From contig CATOTC010000003.1 in assembly GCA_951812975.1 (NCBI GenBank), positions 346,728-410,727 on the forward strand: DNA of 64,000 bases. Reading direction: 5' to 3'. The notes below the pieces were generated by a model. That model made no database searches. It worked only from the letters and a program-made list of their open reading frames with translations, and had not been told where the DNA came from. Of this stretch, positions 9,598 to 17,928 are shown in pieces. Source of the DNA: an uncultured Acidimicrobiales bacterium (lineage in GTDB: Bacteria; Actinomycetota; Acidimicrobiia; Acidimicrobiales; Aldehydirespiratoraceae). Made by a program: the position numbers and the translations under genes. Numbering within the stretch: position 1 is the stretch's first letter; each line of letters opens with the position of its first letter.

Positions 9598-10898
9598 GCG
9601 ATGATCGCTGGGTCGTTCTCGGTCTCGGCCACCCCAGAGCCGAATGGTTCAGCAGACTGTCCCGATGGTCGACCGCTGCGGCCGTCCCGGTCGACTTCAT
9701 AAAGTGCATCTCAAGAGACGAGGTGCTGGCGCGACTCAACGGCGGAAGGTCCTGCTCGGCGCTGCTCGTCGGCGACGACGTCGTCGGACTCGACCGCGAC
9801 CTGATCGACAGTGTTCGCATCGCCGGCGCAGCTGTCATCGTCGTGGGCTCCACCTTCGAACGGGACTGGAACGAACTCGGTGTCGCCACACGCCTTCCCG
9901 AGGAATTCGAGCGGTCGGACCTGCTCGGCGCGCTCACCGACCACGCCGCGCCGATCGCGAACATTGCCGCGGTCGTCGGCGACTCCCCTGTGGAGGTGTC
10001 CTCAACGTGGCGCGGTCGCCTGATCGCCGTCACGGGGCCGGGAGGGGCCGGATCATCGGTAGTGGCGATGGCTGCGGGTCAGTCGTTCGCCAAAGAGCCG
10101 AGCAACCACTCGATGGTGTTGTTGGCAGACCTTGCTCTGAACGCCGAGCAGGGAATGCTGCACGACGCGCGGGAAGTGATCCCCGGAGTGCAGGAGTTCG
10201 TTGACGCGCACCGAGTCGGCAGAGTGCCCGTCGAAGTGATGCGGTCACTCGTGTTCGAGGCCGTCGACCGCGGCTACCACCTGCTGCTCGGCCTGCGCCG
10301 TCATCGTGACTGGACGGCGATTCGGCCTCGATCCTTCGAATCGGCCCTTGACGGGATGCTACGCGCCTACCGCCTGGTCATAGCTGATATCGACCACGAC
10401 TTTGAAGGCGAGCGAGACACTGGTTCGCGAGACATCGAGGACCGCAATCACATGGCCAGAACGGTCGCGGCCAGAGCCGACCTCGTTGTCGTCGTCGGCC
10501 TCGCCACCACCAAGGGAATCCACTCGATGACACGGACGATCCGTGAACTCGTCGCCATGAAGATCGAATCGGAACGGATCGTCGCGGTTTTGAACCGAAC
10601 CACTCGCAACCCCCGTCGGCAAGTCGATGCCGCCGACGCCCTGGCCAGTCTGCTGGCACGCGACGAGAGCGTCGGCGACATCGGCGACCCCGTCTTCGTG
10701 AGCGAGAGAGCCGATATCGAGGACGCCCTTCGTGACGGCGTTCGGCTGCCGAACAACGCAGGAAAGTCGTTGCACCGGCAACTCTCGAACCGGCTCCGGA
10801 CGCCTGTGGGCGAATTGAGTTCACAAGACCCAGCCGAGACCCCCGAACCGGTGCCGGTAGCGCCCGGATCGCTCGGGCACTGGACCGACCAGACCTGA
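9594..10898 (+). CDS. TadZ/CpaE-like pilus localisation ATPase
   Basis: A 434-residue MinD/ParA-type protein. The first ~140 residues resemble a receiver-like domain, followed by an atypical Walker A, GPGGAGSSVVA, that lacks the usual lysine pair. Switch/Walker B-like regions include LLADLALNAEQ and LVIADIDHDF. CpaE/TadZ proteins position the Tad machinery at the pole or membrane patch. The missing Walker A lysine suggests weak or no ATPase activity, as reported for some TadZ proteins. Located between the SAF protein and TadA. Confidence 0.75.
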   Translation: MSDDRWVVLGLGHPRAEWFSRLSRWSTAAAVPVDFIKCISRDEVLARLNGGRSCSALLVGDDVVGLDRDLIDSVRIAGAAVIVVGSTFERDWNELGVATRLPEEFERSDLLGALTDHAAPIANIAAVVGDSPVEVSSTWRGRLIAVTGPGGAGSSVVAMAAGQSFAKEPSNHSMVLLADLALNAEQGMLHDAREVIPGVQEFVDAHRVGRVPVEVMRSLVFEAVDRGYHLLLGLRRHRDWTAIRPRSFESALDGMLRAYRLVIADIDHDFEGERDTGSRDIEDRNHMARTVAARADLVVVVGLATTKGIHSMTRTIRELVAMKIESERIVAVLNRTTRNPRRQVDAADALASLLARDESVGDIGDPVFVSERADIEDALRDGVRLPNNAGKSLHRQLSNRLRTPVGELSSQDPAETPEPVPVAPGSLGHWTDQT

Positions 10899-10909
10899 CT
10901 GTCACGACC

Positions 10910-12211
10910 ATGACCATCACCGACGACCTGACACCGTTAGCCGAGATCGAGACCAGAGTCAAAGAGCGCGCCAAACATGAAGCTCTCGACCTCAACGCGG
11001 TTGAGAGCGCCCAAGCGTTGTCCGTGCTGGTCGCGGACGAGATCCGTCACTGGAACGACGATCATCGCCGCGGCATCCGCCCGTATCCGCTCAGCTATCC
11101 CGAGATCGTCTCAGAACGGGCGCTCCGCAATCTGACCGGATACGGCCCCCTCGGTCCCCTGCTTGAAGACGCCGACGTGTGGGAGATCATGATCAATGCG
11201 CCAGACGCCATCTTCGTTAAGCGCCATCGAGGCACCAGCGGATACCACGACGAGGTGTTCCACAACGACGAACACGTGATCCGCACGCTCACAAAAGTGC
11301 TCGACGATGCATCCAGCGCGCACCGCAAACTCGATCCCAGCGAGGGGCTGCAGGACGCGCAACTCGACAGCGGAGCCCGTCTGCACATCGTCCACGGCGA
11401 CGTCTCCCGCGGCGGCCACATCATGGTCAATGTCCGCAAGTTCACCGGTATCGCCTTCCGCAACCTCAGCGAACTCGTGGGGCGGGAGATGCTCTCGGCC
11501 CCGGCGGCCGAATTCCTCCGCGGCTGCGTTGCAGCGAGACAGACGATGGTGTTCGCGGGTGCTCCCGGAGCGGGCAAGACCACCATGCTCAACTGCTGCG
11601 TTGCGGAACTCAACCCGTCGTTGCGGGTGGTAGTGGCCGAAGAGGTCTTCGAAGCCGATATTCCCCTGCCGAACGTGGCCAGCATGCAGACTCGCGCGGC
11701 GCGCTCGGACCGGCCCGAGGTCGACCTCCGGCGCCTCGTTGCGGGGTTCTTGCGAATGGCCCCCGACGTGGCGATCGTCGGCGAGGTCCGCGACCGCGAG
11801 GCACTCCCGCTCCTGCTGACGCTCTCCTCAGGCGTCAAGGGCTACACCACGATCCATGCGGGGTCCGCTCGCCAGGCGCTCACACGTCTCCGCTTCATCT
11901 GCCAACTCTCCGATACCAGCAACGAGTTGCCGATGAGCGCGCTCAACAGCCTCGTGAGCGAGGCAATTGACGTCGTCGTCCACTGTGTTCGGACCCGCAC
12001 CGGACCGCGGGTCGGCTCGATAATCGCGGTCGAGGATCTGGTGGGCACGGTCGACGGCACGGCCTTCACGACGACCGATGTGTTCGTCCGCGACAGTCTG
12101 GACAGCCCACTTCGCTGGTCGGGACTGATACCGGCGCGTCTCGGGCGGGCGTTCGCCGAGAACGGGTTGGACCTCCGTTGCAACCTGGACCCGGCGGGAG
12201 CCTCCAGATGA
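10910..12211 (+). CDS. tadA: Tad pilus secretion ATPase TadA/CpaF
   Basis: A 433-residue type II/IV secretion ATPase that powers Flp pilus assembly. Walker A is GAPGAGKTTML (about residues 219-229), followed by the Asp box (VVVAEEVFEADI), Walker B (DVAIVGEVRDREAL) and the His box (GYTTIHAGSARQAL). The N-terminal part has the usual LGPLLEDADVWEIMIN segment. It begins 11 bp after the TadZ stop and its stop overlaps the tadB start. Confidence 0.95.
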   Translation: MTITDDLTPLAEIETRVKERAKHEALDLNAVESAQALSVLVADEIRHWNDDHRRGIRPYPLSYPEIVSERALRNLTGYGPLGPLLEDADVWEIMINAPDAIFVKRHRGTSGYHDEVFHNDEHVIRTLTKVLDDASSAHRKLDPSEGLQDAQLDSGARLHIVHGDVSRGGHIMVNVRKFTGIAFRNLSELVGREMLSAPAAEFLRGCVAARQTMVFAGAPGAGKTTMLNCCVAELNPSLRVVVAEEVFEADIPLPNVASMQTRAARSDRPEVDLRRLVAGFLRMAPDVAIVGEVRDREALPLLLTLSSGVKGYTTIHAGSARQALTRLRFICQLSDTSNELPMSALNSLVSEAIDVVVHCVRTRTGPRVGSIIAVEDLVGTVDGTAFTTTDVFVRDSLDSPLRWSGLIPARLGRAFAENGLDLRCNLDPAGASR

Positions 12212-13107
12212 TCCCGCTTCTAATCGCAGTCACCGCCGGATTCGGAGTGTTCTTGATGTACTCGGCACTTTCTCTGGGTTGGAGCGGAGCGGGACTGGGG
12301 CCCCGAATCGGCTCGACTTCTCGTTCCCGGCGGGGCGTCGGGACCTTCGATGTCGATGTCTGGCTGCAACAGGCCGGTCTCGAAGGCACCGACAAGAGGG
12401 AGTTCCTGGTCGTGGTCGCATCGTTGTTCATCGTCGGCTTCCTGCTTGCCTACGCAGCTTTCGGGGGCGCGGTACCGGCCCTGGCGATCGGAGCATTCGC
12501 GGCGTCGTTTCCGATCGCGTCTTATCGCTGGCGGCGAATCAATCGGCGACAACGGGCACAGGAGGCATGGCCGCGCATGATCGAGGAGATCCGCCTCCAG
12601 ACCTCGTCACTGGGACGTTCGGTCCCTCAAGCGCTGTTCGAGGTCGGTCGGCGCGGCCCAGTGGAGCTGCGGGGTGGATTCGAAGCTGCTCACCGCGAGT
12701 GGCTGCTCACGACCGACCTCGCCCGCACGATCACCGTGTTGAAGCACCACCTGGCCGACCCCACCGCCGACATGGCTTGCGAGACTCTTCTGTGCGCCCA
12801 CGAACTCGGTGGCGCGGACCTCGACGGGCGCCTAGAAGCGTTGGCCGAAGACCGCCAGTCCGATGTGCAGGGTCGCAAGGACGCCCACAGCCGGCAGGCG
12901 GGCGCCCGTTTCGCTCGTCTGTTCGTGTTCTTGGTGCCGGCGGGGATGACTCTTGCCGGGATGTCGATCGGCAACGGCCGCGCCGCCTATCGCAGCAGCA
13001 CCGGGCAGATCATCGTGATGGTCGCCATCGCCATGGTCATCGCCTTCTGGATGTGGGCGGGGCGGGTGATGCGTCTTCCGGAACCGCAGAGGGTCTTCAA
13101 GGACTGA
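12208..13107 (+). CDS. tadB: Tad pilus inner-membrane platform protein TadB
   Basis: A 299-residue type II secretion system F-domain protein. Hydrophobic segments lie at the N-terminus, at about residues 75-100 and near the C-terminus around a cytoplasmic helical domain (TSSLGRSVPQALFEVG). The ATG at 12208 overlaps the tadA stop as ATGA, which fixes the start. TadB with TadC forms the membrane platform acted on by TadA. Confidence 0.88.
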   Translation: MIPLLIAVTAGFGVFLMYSALSLGWSGAGLGPRIGSTSRSRRGVGTFDVDVWLQQAGLEGTDKREFLVVVASLFIVGFLLAYAAFGGAVPALAIGAFAASFPIASYRWRRINRRQRAQEAWPRMIEEIRLQTSSLGRSVPQALFEVGRRGPVELRGGFEAAHREWLLTTDLARTITVLKHHLADPTADMACETLLCAHELGGADLDGRLEALAEDRQSDVQGRKDAHSRQAGARFARLFVFLVPAGMTLAGMSIGNGRAAYRSSTGQIIVMVAIAMVIAFWMWAGRVMRLPEPQRVFKD

Positions 13108-13109
13108 CC

Positions 13110-14012
13110 GTGCGCGCACTCGCGATTCTGTCGCTGTCGGCTTTCGTCGGTATGGCGCTGCTGCTGTCTGAACGGCGCTGGATCAGCCGGCCGAAGATGA
13201 CCGATCGGCTCAGCCCGTACGCACCAGGGTTCGCCGCTCATGGGCGCGCCGGAATGCTCTCGGTCGCTTCCTTCCGTGAAGTGATCGCTCCTTTGTCGCG
13301 GGCTGTCGGCGAACGGGTCGCTCGCGGTTTCGGGGTCAGCGAAGAACTCGGTATCCGGCTCCTTCGAATCCACTCACCTTGGGATGTGACAGCCTTCAGG
13401 GTCCGCCAACTCGGCTGGGCCAGCGCTGCTTTCGTGGTGGGAACCCTTGTCGCTGTGGGTCTCGAGCTGTCCACACTGTTTGCGGTCCTGGGAGTCCTGG
13501 GAGCGCCGATACTCACATTCCTGGTTCTTGAACAGCAGGTGGTCGGGGCTTCATCGGCGTGGCAGCGACGGTTGTCTCTGGAGTTGCCCGTGGTGGCTGA
13601 ACAACTCGGGATGCTGCTGTCGGCCGGATGGTCTTTGAGCGCGGCTCTCAACAGGGTCGCGGACCGCGGCAGCGGCAACTGCTCCGAGGACCTCAAACGA
13701 GTGATGCAACGCATGCACCAGGGCCTCACAGAAGCAGAGGCCCTGCAGGAGTGGACCGATCTGGCCGGCGTTGAGGCGGTTGAGCGTCTCGTCTCGATTC
13801 TGGCTCTGAACCGGGAGACCGCCGATCTCGGGCGGCTGATTTCAGAGGAGGCCCGCGCTATCCGCCGCGAGAACCAGCGTGAGCTGATCGAAGCCATCGA
13901 GAAGCGCACGCAGCAGGTCTGGATTCCTGTGACCGCGGCCACTCTGGTCCCCGGCCTGCTGCTGATGGGCATCCCGTTCCTGGACGCCCTCACCCTCTTC
14001 TCCACCAACTGA
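13110..14012 (+). CDS. tadC: Tad pilus inner-membrane platform protein TadC
   Basis: A 300-residue T2SS-F domain protein. The start is GTG at 13110, two bases after the tadB stop. Hydrophobic segments occur near the N-terminus, around residues 95-130 and at the C-terminus. The cytoplasmic portion contains LELPVVAEQLGMLLSAGWSLSAALN, split over two lines of the family pattern for GspF-type domains. The reading frame is open much further upstream (to 12279), but that part overlaps tadB out of frame and is not protein. Confidence 0.87.
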   Translation: MRALAILSLSAFVGMALLLSERRWISRPKMTDRLSPYAPGFAAHGRAGMLSVASFREVIAPLSRAVGERVARGFGVSEELGIRLLRIHSPWDVTAFRVRQLGWASAAFVVGTLVAVGLELSTLFAVLGVLGAPILTFLVLEQQVVGASSAWQRRLSLELPVVAEQLGMLLSAGWSLSAALNRVADRGSGNCSEDLKRVMQRMHQGLTEAEALQEWTDLAGVEAVERLVSILALNRETADLGRLISEEARAIRRENQRELIEAIEKRTQQVWIPVTAATLVPGLLLMGIPFLDALTLFSTN

Positions 14013-14149
14013 ATCTCTAGCAATAGAACGGCACCGCTGCTGGCGTCTTGACCACATCGCAACGGGTTTCTGATCAGGTCAACAGGACTGCTCACAGGTC
14101 CGGCGAAATTGCACTTCTACTCGCAACCACCAACCAAGGGACAACAACC

Positions 14150-14377
14150 ATGAACATGTACATCATCTCCTGGATGCAACTCCAGATGCTCGTCAGCTAC
14201 GCCAACAAGCGCACGGGTCGCCTGGTCGGCGACCGCGGCGAGGGCGTTATCAGTACCGCGATCGCAGTATTGATCACCGCCTTCCTGGGTGCGGCCATGT
14301 GGGTCGGTTTCAACACTATCTGGACTGGTGCAGAGACCAAGATCACCACAGAAGTCAACAAAATCGGCAACCCGTAG
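14150..14377 (+). CDS. flp: Flp-type major pilin
   Basis: A 75-residue prepilin: a hydrophilic leader, then DRGEGVISTAIAVLITAFLGAAMW, i.e. a charged/Gly cleavage region directly before one long hydrophobic helix, and a short polar tail. Prepilin peptidase (not in the window) would cut at the Gly region. The ATG at 14150 is preceded by AAGGGA; upstream in-frame starts have no ribosome site. Size, position after tadC and composition support the Flp call. Confidence 0.85.
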   Translation: MNMYIISWMQLQMLVSYANKRTGRLVGDRGEGVISTAIAVLITAFLGAAMWVGFNTIWTGAETKITTEVNKIGNP

Positions 14378-14388
14378 AGGCTCGGCAG

Positions 14389-14817
14389 TTGCATTCGCGT
14401 CAACGGTGCGGTCGGCCGACAGATCAACAGCGGGGCGCCGGTCTGATCGGCACGAGCGCCGGTTTCCTGGTGTTCATGCTGATGATGCTGGCGGCAGTCC
14501 AGATCCTGTTCAACCTGTATGCGACCTCGATGGTGACCGCCGCGGCGCATGATGCAGCACGGCAGGTCGCCGGTTTCGACGCGGCCGCAGACCGCTGCGG
14601 GGCAGTCGCTGAGGCCGAAGCAGCGTTCCTGCGGTCGCTCGGCGACTACGGCACGTCGGGTCATGCCACCCTGCACTGGACCTGCAACGACCCCGACGTC
14701 GTGAGGGTGCGCGTCGTCGCACAACACCCTTCGGCGCTCCCTGAGCGACTCGCGGGGTTGACCTCTTTGGCAATGCTCGACCGCACGATCGAGATCCGCG
14801 CGGAGTCCCGCCGATGA
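14389..14817 (+). CDS. TadE-like pseudopilin, TTG start
   Basis: About 142 residues: a short Arg/Gln-rich leader ending in RGAGLIG, one transmembrane helix (FLVFMLMMLAAVQIL) and an extracytoplasmic domain with two cysteines (DRCGAV and HWTCND). It follows the TadE plan. No ATG lies between the pilin stop and the helix; TTG at 14389 has AGAGG at 8 bp distance and begins 11 bp after the pilin gene, so I prefer it. Overlaps the next gene by 4 bp. Confidence 0.7.
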   Translation: MHSRQRCGRPTDQQRGAGLIGTSAGFLVFMLMMLAAVQILFNLYATSMVTAAAHDAARQVAGFDAAADRCGAVAEAEAAFLRSLGDYGTSGHATLHWTCNDPDVVRVRVVAQHPSALPERLAGLTSLAMLDRTIEIRAESRR

Positions 14818-15290
14818 GCGCTGCCGTCGGCCGGGGACCTGTCTCACGGCGGCTGCGCGGCGACGCGGGCCAGGTCGGCGGATTCGAGGTGCTGCCCTTC
14901 GGGTTCCTGCTCTTTGTCAGCGTCACCCTGATGTTTGTCAACGTCTGGGGGGTCATCGACACCAAGCTGGCCGTGACCTCAGCCGCAAGGGAGGCAGCCC
15001 GGGCCTACAGCGAGTCCGACAACGAGAACAGCGCCCGCCTCGCCGCGGTCGCCCGCGCCACCGAGACGCTCACGGCTTACGGTCGAAGCGGCGATCGCGC
15101 CTCCATCGACGTGCCCGTGTTGCCGCAATTCGAGCGATGCACCCGGGTGACGGTGACGGTGAGCTACGAAGTTCCTGGGATCGTCGTCCCCTTCCTGGGC
15201 GGAATCGGAGGGCCCCGAACCGTCGCATCGTCTTTCACCGAAGTGGTCGATCCCTACCGGGACCGGATCGCCGGAGTGGCGCGATGTTGA
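14814..15290 (+). CDS. TadE family pseudopilin
   Basis: A 158-residue protein with the TadE pattern: RGDAGQVGGFEVLPFGFLL (leader glycine, conserved Glu, Pro in the helix), followed by a periplasmic domain starting with TSAAREAARAY. These minor pilins are cut by the prepilin peptidase and help Flp pilus biogenesis. Start ATG overlaps the previous stop; the stop lies inside the next gene. Confidence 0.82.
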   Translation: MSAAVGRGPVSRRLRGDAGQVGGFEVLPFGFLLFVSVTLMFVNVWGVIDTKLAVTSAAREAARAYSESDNENSARLAAVARATETLTAYGRSGDRASIDVPVLPQFERCTRVTVTVSYEVPGIVVPFLGGIGGPRTVASSFTEVVDPYRDRIAGVARC

Positions 15291-15733
15291 CCGATACCCG
15301 GACTGCTGAAGGGGCCCCACCTCCGAGGTTCCGTGACGGTCGGGGCACGGTGCTGCTGATGTTTCCCGCAGCGCTGATGGTCATGGTGGTCCTGGGGGCC
15401 GTCGTCGTCGACGTCGGGTACACCACGATCCGCGGGCGCGAACTGCGAGCGGTAGCCGCGTCCGCGGCGAACGACTCTCTGGCCGCTCTCGACATCGTCG
15501 AGTTGCGAACCACCGGTGAGACCGTGATCGACGGCGCCGCGGCGCGCCGGATCGTCTCCGAGGCGATCGCCTCGGGTCCGCTCCCCGACGCACGAATCGT
15601 CGATGTCGTAATCGATCGATTCGAGATCTCCGTGACACTTGCACTGGACCTCGATCTGGTGATGGCACCGGCTCTGGGGGACCTCACACGAGTGACGCTG
15701 GTGCGGACCGAACGAGCAGCGGTCGTCACCTAG
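15284..15733 (+). CDS. TadG-like / minor pilin-like membrane protein
   Basis: A 149-residue protein: RDGRGTVLLMFPAALMVMVV forms the leader and the single membrane helix, then a Flp/TadG-type ectodomain (VVVDVGYTTIRGRELRAVAASAAND). It is shorter than classic TadG (no von Willebrand domain), so it may be a TadG remnant or third pseudopilin. ATG at 15284 overlaps the preceding gene by 7 bp. It ends the pilus operon; cysM is convergent 39 bp later. Confidence 0.68.
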   Translation: MLTDTRTAEGAPPPRFRDGRGTVLLMFPAALMVMVVLGAVVVDVGYTTIRGRELRAVAASAANDSLAALDIVELRTTGETVIDGAAARRIVSEAIASGPLPDARIVDVVIDRFEISVTLALDLDLVMAPALGDLTRVTLVRTERAAVVT

Positions 15734-15772
15734 CGGCTCAAGAATCAGAAAACAGCCGAGATCAGAAGCAGA

Positions 15773-16720
15773 TCAGAAGTAGACAGTGTGCCTGGCCCTC
15801 TCGACCACCTCGTCGAGGTCGTCGGTCCACGCGCCCAGCGACAGGTACTTCCAGCCCCCGTCGGCTGCGATTGTCACGATCGTGCCCCGGTCGATCCTCG
15901 CAGCGACTCGAACCGCTCCCGCCATCGACGCTCCGGTGGAGATGCCGCAGAAGATTCCCAACTCAGCCAAGCGACGCGTCCACTCAAGGGACTCGCGTGG
16001 ACGCACGATACGTTTGCCGTCCAGCAGGTCCACGCCGCGCCACCGTTCAAACACCGGCGGGATATAGCCCTCATCGATGTTGCGGAGCCCTTCGACAAGC
16101 TCACCCACCGGCGGCTCCACAGCCAACACCTCGATGTCGGGATTCTGCTCCTTTAGGAAGCGGCCGACGCCCATGAGCGTGCCGCTGGTCCCCAGCCCGG
16201 CGACGAAGTGGGTCACGTCGGGAACCTCCGCCCAGATCTCAGGACCCGTCGACTCGTAGTGGGCACGAGGATTGGCCTCGTTCTCGTACTGGTACAAGAA
16301 GACCCAATCGGGGTTCTGCTGCGCCAACCCCTGGGCACGGAGCACCGCTCCGTTGGAGCCCTCGGCCCCCGGAGAGTCAATGATCTCCGCACCGAAGAGC
16401 TCGAGCATCTGCCTTCGTTCGACCGAGGTGTTGTCCGGCATGACAATCTTCACCCGGTAGCCGCGGGTGCGGGCAATCATCGCCAGAGCGATCCCGGTGT
16501 TGCCCGAAGAGGGTTCGATGATGGTCGCTCCGGTTCTGAGCGTGCCGTCGGCCTCCGCGGCCAGCACCATCGACCGCGCGATTCGGTCCTTCACCGAGCC
16601 GCCAGGATTCTGGCCTTCGAGCTTGAGCAGGATCCGCGCTTCGGGGTTGGGACTCAACGCGCTGACATCAACGATCGGTGTGTTGCCGATCATGTCGATC
16701 ACGGATCCGAACACGGTCAC
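15773..16720 (-). CDS. cysM: Cysteine synthase (CysM-type, PLP-dependent)
   Basis: A 315-residue fold-type II PLP enzyme that makes cysteine from O-acetyl- or O-phosphoserine. The PLP lysine is in PGGSVKDR (about residue 44), the substrate loop is SSGNTG, and the phosphate loop is GLGTSGT. The start is GTG at 16720, overlapping the stop of the JAMM protease gene by 4 bp (GTGA). In mycobacteria the mec-cysO-cysM operon uses the sulfur carrier CysO; here the JAMM gene and cysM touch and no cysO lies between them. Confidence 0.92.
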   Translation of the reverse strand: MTVFGSVIDMIGNTPIVDVSALSPNPEARILLKLEGQNPGGSVKDRIARSMVLAAEADGTLRTGATIIEPSSGNTGIALAMIARTRGYRVKIVMPDNTSVERRQMLELFGAEIIDSPGAEGSNGAVLRAQGLAQQNPDWVFLYQYENEANPRAHYESTGPEIWAEVPDVTHFVAGLGTSGTLMGVGRFLKEQNPDIEVLAVEPPVGELVEGLRNIDEGYIPPVFERWRGVDLLDGKRIVRPRESLEWTRRLAELGIFCGISTGASMAGAVRVAARIDRGTIVTIAADGGWKYLSLGAWTDDLDEVVERARHTVYF

Positions 16721-17175
16721 GCGTCCGCTCCGTTGGTCAGCACCGTCACCGGTTCCTCGGTGATCTGCTCGTCGGAGATCCTGTAGCAGCGCAACGACGG
16801 GTCGGGATGCTTGAGCGAGACGATGATGAACCGCCACACACCGAAGGGATCGAAGCGGGCGGCGTCGGCCACATCAGTCGGCGACGGGTAGTTGGTCGTG
16901 TGGGTGTGGGAGTGCATCACTCCGATCACTGCCATCCCGTCGTCGTCAGCGGCACGCTCGACTCTGAGGATCTCGGCGCCGTCGAGTTCGTAGATCCGGC
17001 TCGAACGGGCGGTGTTGGTCATTGGGAAGAACCGTTCAACACGATCACCCCCGTACTGGCCGGCAAACAGCCCGCACGCCTCGTCGGGCAGCCCCGCGAT
17101 CGCATGGCCGAGCATCTGGGAATGAACCGACGCGGGGATCTCCAGCACGCGCGCCAAGGGTAGCGCGACCCGCAC
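16717..17175 (-). CDS. JAMM/MPN metallopeptidase (Mec-like)
   Basis: A 152-residue zinc peptidase of the MPN+ class. The catalytic Glu is in GLPDEACGLFAG and the metal site is HSHTHTTNYPSPTD, the complete H-x-H-x(n)-S-x-x-D JAMM signature. In M. tuberculosis the homologue Mec releases cysteine from the sulfur carrier CysO. The translational overlap with cysM supports that role, but no CysO-like ubiquitin-fold gene is visible nearby. Divergent from smpB. Confidence 0.88.
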   Translation of the reverse strand: MRVALPLARVLEIPASVHSQMLGHAIAGLPDEACGLFAGQYGGDRVERFFPMTNTARSSRIYELDGAEILRVERAADDDGMAVIGVMHSHTHTTNYPSPTDVADAARFDPFGVWRFIIVSLKHPDPSLRCYRISDEQITEEPVTVLTNGADA

Positions 17176-17198
17176 TTGGCAGCATTAGCGTTGCGGGA

Positions 17199-17705
17199 AT
17201 GGCGAAGTCGAACAAGCCACGCGATCTTCCCGCCGAGGCGACGGCGGTGGCCACCAACCGCGTAGCGCGCCGCGACTACACGATCCTGGACTCCCTGGAG
17301 GTCGGTATCCAACTGCACGGCAGCGAGGTCAAGTCGCTTCGCGAGAGCAGGGTGCAGTTGGCCGAGAGCTACGCCATCATCTACCGCCGCGAGCTCTGGC
17401 TCGTCGGGCTGCACATCTCGGCGTACTCCCATTCCGCCGCCGCCTACGCCCACGAACCCGACCGGCGCCGCAAGCTGCTCGCCCATCGCCGCGAGATCGA
17501 CCGTTGGGCCTCACGGCTGGACGGCGAGAAGCTCGCTCTGGTGCCCCTGGCGCTCTATTTCGTCGGCGGGCGGGCGAAGCTCAAGCTGGCGCTGGCCCGT
17601 GGCCGCACCCAGGCCGACCGACGCCAGGATATCGCCCGCCGTGATGCCGACCGTGAAGCGCAAAGGGAGATGACCCGCTCCCACCGCCGCCGCTCAGACG
17701 CCTGA
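17199..17705 (+). CDS. smpB: SsrA-binding protein SmpB
   Basis: A 168-residue OB-fold protein that delivers tmRNA to stalled ribosomes. It begins MAKSNKPRDLP and shows the family motifs NRVARRDYTILDSLEVGI, LHGSEVKSLRE and the basic C-terminal tail. The ATG at 17199 has no strong ribosome site, but the frame extends upstream only across the antisense JAMM gene. Its RNA partner ssrA lies about 5 kb downstream. Confidence 0.96.
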   Translation: MAKSNKPRDLPAEATAVATNRVARRDYTILDSLEVGIQLHGSEVKSLRESRVQLAESYAIIYRRELWLVGLHISAYSHSAAAYAHEPDRRRKLLAHRREIDRWASRLDGEKLALVPLALYFVGGRAKLKLALARGRTQADRRQDIARRDADREAQREMTRSHRRRSDA

Positions 17706-17720
17706 CGAGCGCAAGGCGCT

Positions 17721-17928
17721 CAACCGGGCGCAGTGCCGTGGTCATCGGCAAAGTCCGGCGGCGGCCGACCCTCAACCGGGCGCAGTGCCGTGGTCATCCG
17801 CGAAGTCCGGCGGCGGCCGACCCTCAACCGGGCGCAGTGCCGTGGTCATCCGCGAAGTCCGGCGGCGGCCGACCCTCAACCGGGCGCAGTGCCGTGGTCA
17901 TCCGCGAAGTCCGGCGGCGGCCGGCGAA
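17721..17928. repeat. Four tandem copies of a 52-bp unit
   Basis: Copies begin at 17721, 17773, 17825 and 17877 and are almost identical; the first copy differs at a few bases. The fourth copy is the last ~17 codons plus stop of the desaturase-Rieske gene on the minus strand, so each upstream copy repeats that gene's 3' end, including its stop codon. It fills the whole gap to smpB. There are no unique spacers, so it is not a CRISPR array. Confidence 0.95.

Noticed and set aside
12279..13109. Upstream extension of the TadC frame
   Set aside because: Overlaps tadB out of frame, Arg/Pro-rich shadow; GTG 13110 is the sensible start.
17721..17928. CRISPR array
   Set aside because: Units are contiguous 52-bp tandem copies without unique spacers and no cas genes are near.
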